56,291 nucleotides of DNA from an uncultured Eubacteriales bacterium (GCA_900549475.1 UROF01000016.1:1-56291); one strand, 5' to 3'; counted from the stretch's first letter, positions 16,274-24,403 are shown. The notes: a model not told the origin generated them from the sequence alone. A program made the numbers and translations.

Positions 16274-16582
16274 ATGAGGACTGACATGCCCCGGACCGCC
16301 CGATTTATCGTGGTAGCCACGCAATACAAACCGTCTTTTTCTGACGGTTTGACGGACCCAATGCCCCGCAGTTCCATTTCGCCATTTATGCCGGACCGCG
16401 ACCAGTTTACTCAGGTCCTGCTGCGGTTTGAGACGCCGCGGGAGGACTATCACCCGGACGACAATAACCTGCGCCTGACCTGCTCCCCGGAGCTCCATGC
16501 CGCCCTGAAAGATGGGATGCGGGGCGAGGGGACATGGCAGGGAGAGAGACTTCTTTCCTTTACGCCGGATGCCCCGCAGTAA
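16274..16582 (+). CDS. Uncharacterised protein (102 aa)
   Basis: Not recognised. AAAGGAG (16260-16266) lies 7 bases before the ATG at 16274; an in-frame GTG at 16268 is too close to it. The sequence is soluble, charged and low in complexity at the end (RGEGTWQGERLLSF). It follows the Cys-rich protein closely and ends 10 bases before a strong terminator, which supports it as a real last gene. Confidence 0.6.
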   Translation: MRTDMPRTARFIVVATQYKPSFSDGLTDPMPRSSISPFMPDRDQFTQVLLRFETPREDYHPDDNNLRLTCSPELHAALKDGMRGEGTWQGERLLSFTPDAPQ

Positions 16583-16592
16583 CCGTGTTTCA

Positions 16593-16631
16593 AAAAATAC
16601 CCGCCGTGTTTTGGCCGCGGCGGGTATTTTT
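16593..16631 (+). terminator. Intrinsic terminator after the 102-aa gene
   Basis: A 14-bp stem (16593-16606 with 16618-16631) ends in a run of T on the plus strand. It separates the clpE-side genes from glnS. Confidence 0.85.
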
Positions 16632-16663
16632 GCGGAAATCAGGGAGAAAATGTAAAATAGCCC

Positions 16664-16692
16664 TTGCCTTTTGCACCGGCATTTTATATAAT
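16664..16692 (+). promoter_or_regulatory. Promoter of glnS
   Basis: TTGCCT (16664-16669), 17-base spacer, TATAAT (16687-16692). It lies 52 bases before the ATG. No T-box is present in the short leader. Confidence 0.72.
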
Positions 16693-16744
16693 AAAACTCG
16701 CCACTTTTTAGACAAAATTTCTAACAAACAAAGGAGTGTGAAAC

Positions 16745-18442
16745 ATGGCCGAGGAAAATAAGACCCCCCTTACCGAGGAGGCCGAGAGCAAAAACTTCAT
16801 TCATCAGTTCATCGACGAGGACATCGCAGAGGGTGGTCAGTTCCAGGGCATGACCGTCCACACCCGTTTCCCGCCGGAGCCCAATGGCTACCTGCATATT
16901 GGCCACTGCAAGGCCCTGTGCATCGACTTCGGTACCGCCGAGAAGTATGGCGGACTGTGCAACCTCCGCATGGACGACACCAACCCCACCAAGGAGGATG
17001 TGGAGTATGTGGAGGCCATCAAGGAGGATATCCACTGGCTGGGCTTTGACTGGGGCGACCGCTTCTTCTATGCGTCCGACTACTTTGAGAAGATGTACGA
17101 GTGTGCGGTGTCCCTCATCAAGAAGGGCCTGGCCTATGTCTGCGAGCTGACCCCGGAGCAGATGAAGGAGATGCGGGGCGACGTGAACTGTCCCGCTCAG
17201 TGCCCCTACCGGGATCGTCCCGTGGAGGAGAGCCTGGACCTCTTTGCCCGGATGCGGGCAGGGGAGTTCCCTGATGGCGCTATGACCCTGCGGGCCAAGA
17301 TCGACCCTGCCTCCGGCAACTTCAATATGCGTGACCCGGTGATCTACCGTATCAACCATATGCACCATCATCGTCAGGGTGACAAGTGGTGCATCTACCC
17401 CATGTACGACTTCGCCCATCCCATCGAGGACGCCCTGGAAGGGATTACCCACAGCCTCTGCTCCCTGGAGTTTGAGGCCCATCGTCCTCTGTATAACTGG
17501 GTGGTGGAGAACTGTGATCTGCCGGCCAAGCCCCGCCAGATCGAGTTTGCCCGCCTGGGTATCGACCACACGGTCATGAGCAAGCGCAAGCTCCGGGCTC
17601 TGGTGGAGGGCGGCAAGGTCTCCGGCTGGGATGATCCCCGGATGCCTACTCTCTGCGGTCTCCGCCGCCGGGGCTATACCCCTGCCTCCATCCGGAACTT
17701 CTGCGAGCGCATTGGTGTGGCCAAGGCTGCCAGCACCGTGGAGTACAGCTTCCTGGAGCACTGCCTCCGGGAGGATCTCAACGAGACCGCTCAGCGGGTT
17801 ATGGCGGTGATCCGTCCGGTGAAGCTGGTCATCACCAACTATCCCGAGGGGCAGAGTGAGACCTTTGAGGTGGAGAACAACCCCAACCGGCCTGAGGATG
17901 GTATGCGCACCATCACCTTCTCCCGGGAATTGTATGTGGAGGAGGAGGACTTCCTGGAGGTGCCGGTTCCCAAGTACAAGCGTCTCTATCCTGACGGTCC
18001 TGAGTGCCGCCTGAAGGGCGCCTACCTCATTACCTGCACCGGCTGCAAAAAGAACGACGACGGCACCTTCGCTGAGATCTATGCTACCTACGATCCCGAC
18101 AGCCGGGGCGGCAATCCTGCCGACGGCCGGAAGGTGAAGGGCGCTACCATCCACTGGGTGGACGCTGCTACCGCTGTGGAAGCGGAGTGCCGGCTGTACG
18201 ACAATCTGTTCAGCGATGCTGCTCCCGATGCTGCCGACAAGAATTTCTTGGACTGCCTGAACCCCGATTCTCTGGAGGTAGTCACCGGCTGCAAGGTGGA
18301 GGCTGGGCTGAAGGATGCGGTGGCTCCTGCCAGCTTCCAGTTCATGCGGGTAGGTTACTTCTGCCTGGACAACAAGGATTCCCGGCCGGGCCATCTGGTG
18401 TTTAATCGCAGTGTCAGCCTGAAGGATAGCTTTAAAAAGTGA
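16745..18442 (+). CDS. glnS: Glutaminyl-tRNA synthetase
   Basis: A 565-residue class I GlnRS that charges tRNA-Gln with glutamine. The HIGH motif is in PEPNGYLHIGHCKA (near 40-53), the KMSKR equivalent is VMSKRK (near 277), and the C-terminal anticodon-binding beta-barrels span about 345-560. GlnRS is patchily distributed in Firmicutes, most of which use GatCAB, so its presence is a useful trait of this lineage. AAAGGAG precedes the ATG by 7-8 bases. It is a single-gene unit between its own promoter and terminator. Confidence 0.97.
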   Translation: MAEENKTPLTEEAESKNFIHQFIDEDIAEGGQFQGMTVHTRFPPEPNGYLHIGHCKALCIDFGTAEKYGGLCNLRMDDTNPTKEDVEYVEAIKEDIHWLGFDWGDRFFYASDYFEKMYECAVSLIKKGLAYVCELTPEQMKEMRGDVNCPAQCPYRDRPVEESLDLFARMRAGEFPDGAMTLRAKIDPASGNFNMRDPVIYRINHMHHHRQGDKWCIYPMYDFAHPIEDALEGITHSLCSLEFEAHRPLYNWVVENCDLPAKPRQIEFARLGIDHTVMSKRKLRALVEGGKVSGWDDPRMPTLCGLRRRGYTPASIRNFCERIGVAKAASTVEYSFLEHCLREDLNETAQRVMAVIRPVKLVITNYPEGQSETFEVENNPNRPEDGMRTITFSRELYVEEEDFLEVPVPKYKRLYPDGPECRLKGAYLITCTGCKKNDDGTFAEIYATYDPDSRGGNPADGRKVKGATIHWVDAATAVEAECRLYDNLFSDAAPDAADKNFLDCLNPDSLEVVTGCKVEAGLKDAVAPASFQFMRVGYFCLDNKDSRPGHLVFNRSVSLKDSFKK

Positions 18443-18467
18443 TCGTTTTTGCGATTTGAGAAAACAG

Positions 18468-18505
18468 AACTGGGACGGAAGATTTCTTCCGTCCCAGTTT
18501 GTTTG
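18468..18505 (+). terminator. Terminator after glnS
   Basis: Perfect 15-base arms (18468-18482 and 18485-18499) are followed by a T-rich stretch. Confidence 0.8.
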
Positions 18506-18539
18506 TCAGATCAGTTCTGTGTGCAGAGCAAAGAAAGAA

Positions 18540-18575
18540 GGACAGCTCCCCCTCTTAGACTGCGGGGAGCTGTCC
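18540..18575 (-). terminator. Terminator between glnS and glyA (serves glyA)
   Basis: A stem of about 12 bp (GGACAGCTCCCC with GGGGAGCTGTCC, 18540-18575). On the minus strand it is followed by TTCTTTCTTTG, and on the plus strand by TTTT. It is probably bidirectional. Confidence 0.75.
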
Positions 18576-18593
18576 TTTTGCTATTTTGAAAAT

Positions 18594-19844
18594 TTAACGA
18601 TCCCGGTAGAGGGGGTACTTGATGGTGATCTCAGCCACCTTGGCGCGGGCTTCCTTTACACCAGCCTCGCGCTGGTTGACCAGCATGTCGATGCACTCGG
18701 CAATGGTCTCCATGTCCTCGGGCTGCAGGCCGCGGGCAGACACAGCAGCAGTGCCCAGACGGATGCCGTTGGGGTGGTTGGCACCGGCGGTATCGTAGGG
18801 GATGGAGTTCTTGTTGCAGGTGATGTTGGCGCTGTCCATCAGCTCCTCACACTCTTGACCGCTGATGCCCTTGCTGCGCAGATCCACCAGCATCAGGTGG
18901 TTGTCAGTACCACCGGAGACCAGATTGAAGCCGCGGGCCACCAGAGCCTTGGCCAGAGCCTGGCTGTTGGCCAGTACCAGTTTCTGATACTCAACAAAGG
19001 AGGGATCCAGAGCCTCCTTGAAGGCCACGGCCTTGGCAGCGATGATGTGCATCAGGGGGCCGCCCTGGACGCCGGGGAACACCCACTTGTTGAGCTTGTG
19101 CTCCTCAGCAAACTCCTTGGTGGAGAGGATCAGGCCGCCGCGGGGGCCACGCAGGGTCTTGTGAGTGGTGGAAGTAGCCACATCCACCCAGGGGAAGGGA
19201 CTGGGATGGAGGCCAGCAGCTACCAGACCAGCGATGTGGGCGATATCGCTCATGAGGTAAGCGCCGCACTTGTCGGCGATCTCACGGAAGCGCTTAAAAT
19301 CGATGATACGGGGATAAGCGGAGGCGCCGCAGATGATCAGCTTGGGCTTGTGCTCCATAGCCAGACGCTCCACCTCGTCGTAGTCAATGTAACCCTGCTC
19401 ATTGACGCCGTAGCCGACGATGTTGAAGAGATGGCCGGAGAAGTTGACAGGGCTGCCGTGGGTCAGGTGACCGCCGTGGGCCAGCTTCATGCCCATCACG
19501 GTATCGCCGGGCTCGCACAGGGCCAGCTCCACGGCCATGTTGGCCTGGGCGCCGGAATGGGGCTGAACGTTGGCGTAGGTGCAGCCAAAGATCTTCTTGG
19601 CACGATCGATAGCGATGCTCTCCACCACGTCCACGTATTCACAGCCACCGTAATAACGGTTACCGGGATAACCTTCTGCGTACTTGTTGGTCAGGGGGTT
19701 GCCGGCAGCCAGCTGAACAGCGCGGCTGGTAAAGTTTTCTGAAGCAATGAGTTCGATATGGCTCTCCTGACGGTCTACCTCGGCCTGAATGGCACTGGCG
19801 ACCTCAGGGTCTACATGGTTGATGACTTCCACTCCGTATGTCAT
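18594..19844 (-). CDS. glyA: Serine hydroxymethyltransferase
   Basis: A 416-residue PLP enzyme interconverting serine plus THF with glycine plus methylene-THF. The PLP lysine is in STTHKTLRGPRGG near residue 230. HIELIASENFTSRAV, the EGYPGNRYYGG loop and the YGVNEQGYIDYDE segment are all typical, as is the length. The ATG at 19844 has AAAGGAGA 4-6 bases upstream. It is a single gene with its own promoter and terminator, and links to the one-carbon output of the histidine pathway further along. Confidence 0.98.
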   Translation of the reverse strand: MTYGVEVINHVDPEVASAIQAEVDRQESHIELIASENFTSRAVQLAAGNPLTNKYAEGYPGNRYYGGCEYVDVVESIAIDRAKKIFGCTYANVQPHSGAQANMAVELALCEPGDTVMGMKLAHGGHLTHGSPVNFSGHLFNIVGYGVNEQGYIDYDEVERLAMEHKPKLIICGASAYPRIIDFKRFREIADKCGAYLMSDIAHIAGLVAAGLHPSPFPWVDVATSTTHKTLRGPRGGLILSTKEFAEEHKLNKWVFPGVQGGPLMHIIAAKAVAFKEALDPSFVEYQKLVLANSQALAKALVARGFNLVSGGTDNHLMLVDLRSKGISGQECEELMDSANITCNKNSIPYDTAGANHPNGIRLGTAAVSARGLQPEDMETIAECIDMLVNQREAGVKEARAKVAEITIKYPLYRDR

Positions 19845-19864
19845 TTCAATCGTCTCCTTTTTCT

Positions 19865-19897
19865 CGGCATAATTGCCGATTTTTTTCTATTATATCA
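19865..19897 (-). promoter_or_regulatory. Extended -10 promoter and leader hairpin of glyA
   Basis: On the minus strand TGATATAAT (19897-19889) is an extended -10; no good -35 is seen. Downstream, an inverted repeat of TCGGCA and TGCCGA (about 19863-19878) could form a small leader hairpin. Confidence 0.55.
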
Positions 19898-20098
19898 CAC
19901 GATATTGTAAAATGCTTTATCAATTTTTGACAATTTAATAAAAAAATGTCGTTCGAATGCGGACAATATGGACAATTTGTACCAGGTGAACAGATTCTCC
20001 ATGGCGAGGCTGAAAAATCCTTTTGTCTGAGAAAAGCAGAAAAAACAGAGAAGTTTTGTCATTGTATGTTTCAAAAATGTCAGACGGCCTGTGCTGGA

Positions 20099-20128
20099 GG
20101 ATAAAACCAGTTGGCCGGGGACATACTT
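20099..20128 (+). promoter_or_regulatory. Candidate sigma-G-type promoter of sigG
   Basis: GGATA (20099-20103), 18-base spacer, CATACTT (20122-20128). From memory the Bacillus sigma-G consensus is roughly GMATR-N18-CATNNTA. sigG is autoregulated in known sporeformers, so the match fits its gene. Transcription would begin near 20135. Confidence 0.55.
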
Positions 20129-20135
20129 TGCCTGA

Positions 20136-20168
20136 GGCGGTGCGAGGAAAGCATCCTCGTAAGCCGCC
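20136..20168 (+). promoter_or_regulatory. Hairpin at the 5' end of the sigG transcript
   Basis: GGCGG pairs with CCGCC and CGAGGA with TCCTCG across a small internal loop. The hairpin begins at the predicted start site and ends 11 bases before the AAGGAG of sigG. It could affect sigG mRNA stability or translation. Confidence 0.5.
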
Positions 20169-20192
20169 ATGAAAAGGCAAGGAGTTGGGTAC

Positions 20193-20963
20193 ATGCAGGG
20201 GAAAGTGGAAGTCAGCGGAGTAAACACGGCGCGGCTGAAGGTGCTCAACAATGAGCAGACCATGGAACTGCTGCGGCGGACCAAAGCAGGTGACAAAAAA
20301 GCGCGGGAGGAACTGATCAATGGTAACCTCCGGCTGGTACTGTCCGTGATCCAGAAGTTCAGCAGCCGGGGAGAGAACCCTGACGATCTGTTTCAGGTGG
20401 GATGTGTGGGGCTCATTAAGGCCATCGATGGTTTTGACCTCAGCCAGCCAGTCCGTTTTTCCACATATGGTGTGCCTATGATCATCGGGGAGATCCGACG
20501 CTATCTGAGAGACAACAGTGCTGTGCGGGTGAGCCGCAGTCTGCGGGATACTGCGTACCGGGTGATGCAGGCCCGGGAACGACTGATGGCCGGGAGCCAG
20601 CGGGAACCTACAGTGGAACAGCTGGCGGAAACGCTGGGCATATCCCGGGAGGAAGTCGTCTTTGCCATGGATGCGGTAACGGAGCCGGTAAGTCTTTTTG
20701 AGCCGCTGTACTCCGACAGCGGGGATACCGTGTGCGTTATGGATCAGGTACGGGACAAGAAAAATACGGATGAGCAGTGGTTGGAACAGATTGCCCTGAA
20801 GGATGCACTGGACCGCCTGGGGGAGCGGGAACGGCACATCCTGGCGCTGCGGTTTTATGAAGGAAAGACACAGATGGAGGTGTCGGCGGAAGTAGGGATT
20901 TCTCAGGCCCAGGTGAGCCGACTGGAGAAAAACGCTCTGCGCACCATTCGGAAAAATATCTGA
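20193..20963 (+). CDS. sigG: RNA polymerase sporulation sigma factor SigG
   Basis: A 256-residue late forespore sigma factor. The start MQGKVEVSGVNTARLKVL is diagnostic of SigG. Region 2 holds LVLSVIQKF and DDLFQVGCVGLIKAIDGFD, with RFSTYGVPMIIGEIRRYLRD following. Region 3 is near 115-165, and region 4 HTH is TQMEVSAEVGISQAQVSRLEK near 230. I chose the ATG at 20193 (AAGGAG 8 bases upstream) over the in-frame ATG at 20169, which falls at the edge of the hairpin. It is not next to spoIIGA-sigE, unlike in Bacillus. Its presence indicates a sporeformer. Confidence 0.95.
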   Translation: MQGKVEVSGVNTARLKVLNNEQTMELLRRTKAGDKKAREELINGNLRLVLSVIQKFSSRGENPDDLFQVGCVGLIKAIDGFDLSQPVRFSTYGVPMIIGEIRRYLRDNSAVRVSRSLRDTAYRVMQARERLMAGSQREPTVEQLAETLGISREEVVFAMDAVTEPVSLFEPLYSDSGDTVCVMDQVRDKKNTDEQWLEQIALKDALDRLGERERHILALRFYEGKTQMEVSAEVGISQAQVSRLEKNALRTIRKNI

Positions 20964-20977
20964 TATTTTTCTTTTTC

Positions 20978-21006
20978 GCATAGGACAATCCGCCCGGAGC
21001 ATACCA
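20978..21006 (+). promoter_or_regulatory. Candidate sigma-F/G-type promoter of the ylmC-like gene
   Basis: GCATA (20978-20982), 17-base spacer, CATACCA (21000-21006). It is immediately downstream of sigG and just before the ylmC-like gene. The implied leader is short (about 17 bases). Confidence 0.4.
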
Positions 21007-21028
21007 TCCCATAAGAGGGGGGATGGAG

Positions 21029-21316
21029 ATGCAGTGCAGAATGGTGGAACTGCGGTACAAAGAGGTCATCAACATTTGTGACGGCTGCCGTTTGGGGTTT
21101 GTAGGCGACGTAGAGGTGCTGATCCCGGAGGGACGGGTAACAGCGCTGATCGTCCCGGGACCCTGCCGGTTTTTCGGCCTCTTTGGCAGGGGGGAGGAGT
21201 ATTACATCCCCTGGGACTGCATCAAGCAGATCGGAGACGATATTATCCTCATCACCAAACCGGCGGAGCGCCGTCCGCCTTATCAGGACCGCCGACGGCG
21301 CAAACGGCTGTTCTGA
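21029..21316 (+). CDS. YlmC/YmxH family sporulation protein (PRC-barrel)
   Basis: A 95-residue single PRC-barrel. MVELRYKEVINICDGCRLGFVGDVEV and EEYYIPWDCIKQIGDDIILI match the YlmC/YmxH family found beside sigG in many sporeformers. The tail is very basic (RRPPYQDRRRRKRLF). Three in-frame ATGs exist (21023, 21029, 21041). The middle one has the best spacing from GAGGGGGG (21015-21022). Its molecular role is unknown; the sporulation link is by family and neighbourhood. Confidence 0.85.
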   Translation: MQCRMVELRYKEVINICDGCRLGFVGDVEVLIPEGRVTALIVPGPCRFFGLFGRGEEYYIPWDCIKQIGDDIILITKPAERRPPYQDRRRRKRLF

Positions 21317-21380
21317 GAGAGAAAAAGGGGTACAACACTGACAGAATCTAAAATTTTCTGATTTTTTCATCAAAAAGTCC

Positions 21381-21409
21381 TTGCGTTTTTCGGAAGGATA
21401 TGGTACTAT
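21381..21409 (+). promoter_or_regulatory. Promoter and structured leader of rpsB
   Basis: TTGCGT (21381-21386), 17-base spacer, extended TGG-TACTAT (21401-21409). The leader of about 110 bases contains GC-rich pairings (about 21449-21472) and a GTTCG/CGAAC hairpin (21481-21497) whose loop carries GGAGGT. S2 autoregulation through such a leader is possible. Confidence 0.6.
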
Positions 21410-21525
21410 ATTTCAGCATTACGCACGGACCTTGATGTCTGGTCGGTGCCGCCTGCGGCGGTTGGCCCGGCAGAGGAGAGGTTCGGAGGTAACGAACTAA
21501 ATGATAATCGGAGGAAAAAATTACT

Positions 21526-22254
21526 ATGGCAAGTGTCGTATCCATGAAGCAGCTGCTGGAAGCTGGCGTCCACTTCGGTCACCAGACCCGCCGGTGGAAC
21601 CCCAAGATGGCTCCCTATATTTACACTGAGCGCAACGGGATCTACATCATCGACCTGCAGAAGACCGTCAAGAAGCTGGAGGAGGCTTACAACTTCGTCC
21701 GTCAGCTCAGCGAGAACGGCGAGTCCCTGCTGTTCGTAGGTACCAAGAAGCAGGCTCAGGAGGCCATCAAGGATGAGGCTCTGCGCTGCAACATGTTCTA
21801 TGTCAACGCCCGCTGGCTGGGCGGTATGATGACCAACTTCAAGACCATGCGCACCCGTGTGGATCGTCTGACCCAGCTCAAGCGCATGCAGGAGGACGGC
21901 ACCTTTGATATGCTGCCCAAGAAGGAAGTCATCAAGCACATGGGCGAGATCGAGAAGCTGGAGAAGTACCTGGGCGGCGTGAAGGAAATGAAGAAGCTGC
22001 CCGGCGCTCTGTTCATCGTGGACACCCGCAAGGAGCGCAACGCTATCGCTGAGGCTCACAAGCTGGGCATCCCCGTGGTGGCCATCGCTGATACCAACTG
22101 CGATCCCGATGAGATCGATTATCCCATCCCCGGCAACGACGACGCTATCCGCGCCATCAAGCTGATCGCCTCCATTATGGCCAACGCCATGATCGAGGGC
22201 CGTCAGGGCGAGCAGGTTGAGGAAGCCGCCGCTGAGGAGACCGCCGCCGAGTAA
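21526..22254 (+). CDS. rpsB: 30S ribosomal protein uS2
   Basis: A 242-residue uS2. MKQLLEAGVHFGHQTRRWNP, YIYTERNGIYIIDLQKT and VDTRKERNAIAEAHKLGIPV are diagnostic. CGGAGG lies about 10 bases before the ATG. The C-terminus ends in an acidic Ala/Glu tail (EEAAAEETAAE). It is followed by tsf after a hairpin, the standard order. Confidence 0.98.
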   Translation: MASVVSMKQLLEAGVHFGHQTRRWNPKMAPYIYTERNGIYIIDLQKTVKKLEEAYNFVRQLSENGESLLFVGTKKQAQEAIKDEALRCNMFYVNARWLGGMMTNFKTMRTRVDRLTQLKRMQEDGTFDMLPKKEVIKHMGEIEKLEKYLGGVKEMKKLPGALFIVDTRKERNAIAEAHKLGIPVVAIADTNCDPDEIDYPIPGNDDAIRAIKLIASIMANAMIEGRQGEQVEEAAAEETAAE

Positions 22255-22273
22255 GGCAAATAGTGGAAACCCT

Positions 22274-22310
22274 ATGGGGCGGGAGAGTCCCGCCCCATTT
22301 TCCTGTTTAT
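22274..22310 (+). terminator. Attenuator hairpin between rpsB and tsf
   Basis: An 11-bp perfect stem (22274-22284 with 22288-22298) is followed by a broken T-run. Partial termination here would lower tsf relative to rpsB. Confidence 0.7.
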
Positions 22311-22338
22311 CATATTATCATACTGGAGGATAAAAATT

Positions 22339-23259
22339 ATGGCTTTTACCGCTGCTGATGTAAAGAACCTGCGCGAGATGACCGGCGTGGGCATGATGGA
22401 CTGCAAGAAGGCCCTGGCCGCTTCCGACGGCGACATGGACAAGGCCATTGAGTACCTGCGTGAGAAGGGCCTGGCCGCTTCCGCCAAGAAGGCTGGCCGC
22501 ATCGCTGCCGAGGGCATGGCTTACGCTACTGTCATTGACGGTGTGGGTGTTGTGGTCGAGGTCAACGCCGAGACCGACTTCGTGGGCAAGAACGAGAAGT
22601 TTGTGGACTTCGTCAAGGGTGTGGCTGCCACTGTTGCTGCCAACAAGCCCGCTGATCTGGATGCTCTGATGGAGTGCAAGTACAACGGCACCGATCTGAC
22701 TGTTACCCAGCAGCAGCAGGAGATGGTCCTGGTCATCGGCGAGAACATCAAGGTTCGCCGTTTTGCCTTCTTCACCGAGGGCACTTCCGTGGCTTATGTC
22801 CACGCCGGCGGCAAGATCGGTGTGCTGGTGAACCTGGAGGTTTCCGGCGGTATCGATGCTACCGAGATCGGTAAGGATGTGGCTATGCAGATCGCCGCTC
22901 TGAATCCCCGTTTCTGGGACAAGACCCAGGTCACCCAGGATGTTCTGGATGAGGAGAAGAAGATCATGCTGGCTCAGATGGCCAATGATCCCAAGATGGC
23001 CAACAAGCCCGACAAGGTCAAGGAGAACATCGTCATCGGTAAGCTCAACAAGTTCTATGCTGAGAACTGCCTGCTGCAGCAGGAGTTTGTTAAGGACAAC
23101 AGCATGACCGTAGAGAAGTATATCGAGTCCTCTGCCAAGGCTCTGGGCGGCACTGTTGCCTTCAAGAATGCTGTCCGCTTTGAGAAGGGCGAGGGCATTG
23201 AGAAGAAGCAGGACGACTTCGCTGCGGAGATCGCTTCCATGGTTGGCGGCAGCAAGTAA
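22339..23259 (+). CDS. tsf: Elongation factor Ts
   Basis: A 306-residue nucleotide-exchange factor for EF-Tu. The UBA-like N-terminus (TAADVKNLREMTGVGMMDCKKAL) and the TDFVGKNEKF motif near 75-85, which contacts EF-Tu, are present. Two core subdomains follow. TGGAGG precedes the ATG by 11 bases. It is cotranscribed with rpsB and ends before a strong terminator. Confidence 0.98.
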   Translation: MAFTAADVKNLREMTGVGMMDCKKALAASDGDMDKAIEYLREKGLAASAKKAGRIAAEGMAYATVIDGVGVVVEVNAETDFVGKNEKFVDFVKGVAATVAANKPADLDALMECKYNGTDLTVTQQQQEMVLVIGENIKVRRFAFFTEGTSVAYVHAGGKIGVLVNLEVSGGIDATEIGKDVAMQIAALNPRFWDKTQVTQDVLDEEKKIMLAQMANDPKMANKPDKVKENIVIGKLNKFYAENCLLQQEFVKDNSMTVEKYIESSAKALGGTVAFKNAVRFEKGEGIEKKQDDFAAEIASMVGGSK

Positions 23260-23293
23260 GCTTGTCTCATAATAGACGCAAATATGGATAATC

Positions 23294-23333
23294 AAAAGAG
23301 CCCGGGGAAAGAAATTTTCCCGGGCTCTTTTAT
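23294..23333 (+). terminator. Terminator after tsf
   Basis: A long stem with a single bulge (23294-23310 with 23316-23331) ends in TTTT on the plus strand. Confidence 0.85.
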
Positions 23334-23429
23334 ATACGATAGCAAGAGCAAGTAAACTGAAGAGGAATTTTGATTTTTCAGAGGATAGTATGGCAGCAAT
23401 AAGATGAATTTTTAGAGATAAAGAAAATA

Positions 23430-23459
23430 AAAACACGCTTCTACAGAAGCGTGTTTTTA
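23430..23459. terminator. Bidirectional terminator after tRNA-Ala copy 1
   Basis: AAAACACGCTTCT (23430-23442) pairs with AGAAGCGTGTTTT (23445-23457). It has T-runs in both directions, lies 20 bases past the 3' end of the minus-strand tRNA, and faces the tsf operon. Confidence 0.8.
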
Positions 23460-23477
23460 TTGCATCTCTATGCGAGA

Positions 23478-23553
<76 letters not shown>

Positions 23554-23597
23554 ATATTCACTTGCCGTGCCGCCGGACCGGCGACTCAACGTAGGAT

Positions 23598-23626
23598 ATT
23601 ATACCCGCCTCTTCCACATTTGTCAA
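23598..23626 (-). promoter_or_regulatory. Promoter of tRNA-Ala copy 1
   Basis: Minus strand TTGACA (23626-23621), 17-base spacer, TATAAT (23603-23598): a perfect consensus. It lies about 45 bases upstream of the mature 5' end. Confidence 0.85.
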
Positions 23627-23686
23627 GCATTTTCTTTCTCTTTTTTTGGCCCCTGCTCCAGCGCGGCAGGGGCCGTTCTCTTTTTC

Positions 23687-24163
23687 TCACGGTTCGGGCC
23701 TGGCGGGCGCTCTCCAGCCCTTCCCCCAGATCTCCTGAATACGGATCCGGAACAGGGCGGTCTGTGAAAAACAGCCCCGGTTCTGTGCCCGGAACTCCTC
23801 CTCCGGCTCGGGACGGAACTTCTGGCTGAACACCCGCAGTCCCTCCCAGCGCGCCGCTTCCTCCAGCACCTCTTCCGCCGTTCCAAAGACCACCGCGCTC
23901 TCATACTCGGTGGTGTACTGCTCGGGGATCACCCGGGCATGGCCCACCGCCGTGACGCAGACCTGGGGACAGGCGCGCAGACAGTCGATCTTCTTGCCCT
24001 CTCTCGCACAGTGAAAATAGAGCCACTCCCCCGCCCGGGTCATGTTGACCGGTACGGCATATGGCGTTCCATCCGGTTGTGTCATAGAGAGGGTCATCCA
24101 CTCCGTCTGATCCAAAATCCGGAGCGCCGCTTCCCGCTCCAATGCACGGTCTTTTCGCCGCAT
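23687..24163 (-). CDS. NimA-like flavin-binding protein (pyridoxamine 5'-phosphate oxidase fold)
   Basis: A 158-residue split-barrel protein of the PNPOx-like/NimA family. MTLSMTQPDGTPYAVPVNMT (first strands), YFHCAREGKKIDCLRACPQVCVTAVG and YESAVVFGTAEEVLE are the family blocks. Members bind FMN/F420-like cofactors; some reduce 5-nitroimidazoles, but most are unassigned. The ATG at 24163 has GGAGGAAAC upstream; an upstream in-frame start at 24205 is not supported. It lies alone between two identical tRNA-Ala genes. Confidence 0.83.
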   Translation of the reverse strand: MRRKDRALEREAALRILDQTEWMTLSMTQPDGTPYAVPVNMTRAGEWLYFHCAREGKKIDCLRACPQVCVTAVGHARVIPEQYTTEYESAVVFGTAEEVLEEAARWEGLRVFSQKFRPEPEEEFRAQNRGCFSQTALFRIRIQEIWGKGWRAPARPEP

Positions 24164-24233
24164 ATCGTTTCCTCCCATCTTTTTCTTGTGTCTACTATAT
24201 CTCATCCCGCATTGACTGTGTGAGTTATTGTTT

Positions 24234-24309
<76 letters not shown>

Positions 24310-24403
24310 ATATAACCGGAAACCCTTGATTTTACTGAGTTTCCGGGGTTTTGATTAAATTGTCATTTCCTCGCGTTGAGGGGTCGTCACATGCGGTTGC
24401 TGG
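24310..24403 (-). other. Insert between tRNA-Ala copy 2 and the tRNA fragment (possible integration scar)
   Basis: About 94 bases flanked by direct repeats of the tRNA 5' end. It includes a hairpin (CCGGAAAC with GTTTCCGG, about 24316-24344). On the minus strand, reading from the fragment, 16 codons run to a TAA (RQQPHVTTPQREEMTI). This tail may be the end of a lost gene, but it is too short to identify. Confidence 0.4.

Noticed and set aside
16329..16352. AAACCGTC / GACGGTTT hairpin as a terminator
   Set aside because: It lies inside the 102-residue gene and the T-run is in the loop, not after the stem.
23649..23675. GGCCCCTG hairpin as terminator of the NimA-like gene
   Set aside because: On the minus strand the stem is followed by A residues and not T. 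On the plus strand no gene needs it.
24350..24403. Remains of a tyrosine-recombinase gene end in the tRNA scar
   Set aside because: Only 16 codons before a stop are present; the tail could come from any gene. I recorded it as an unidentified fragment only.
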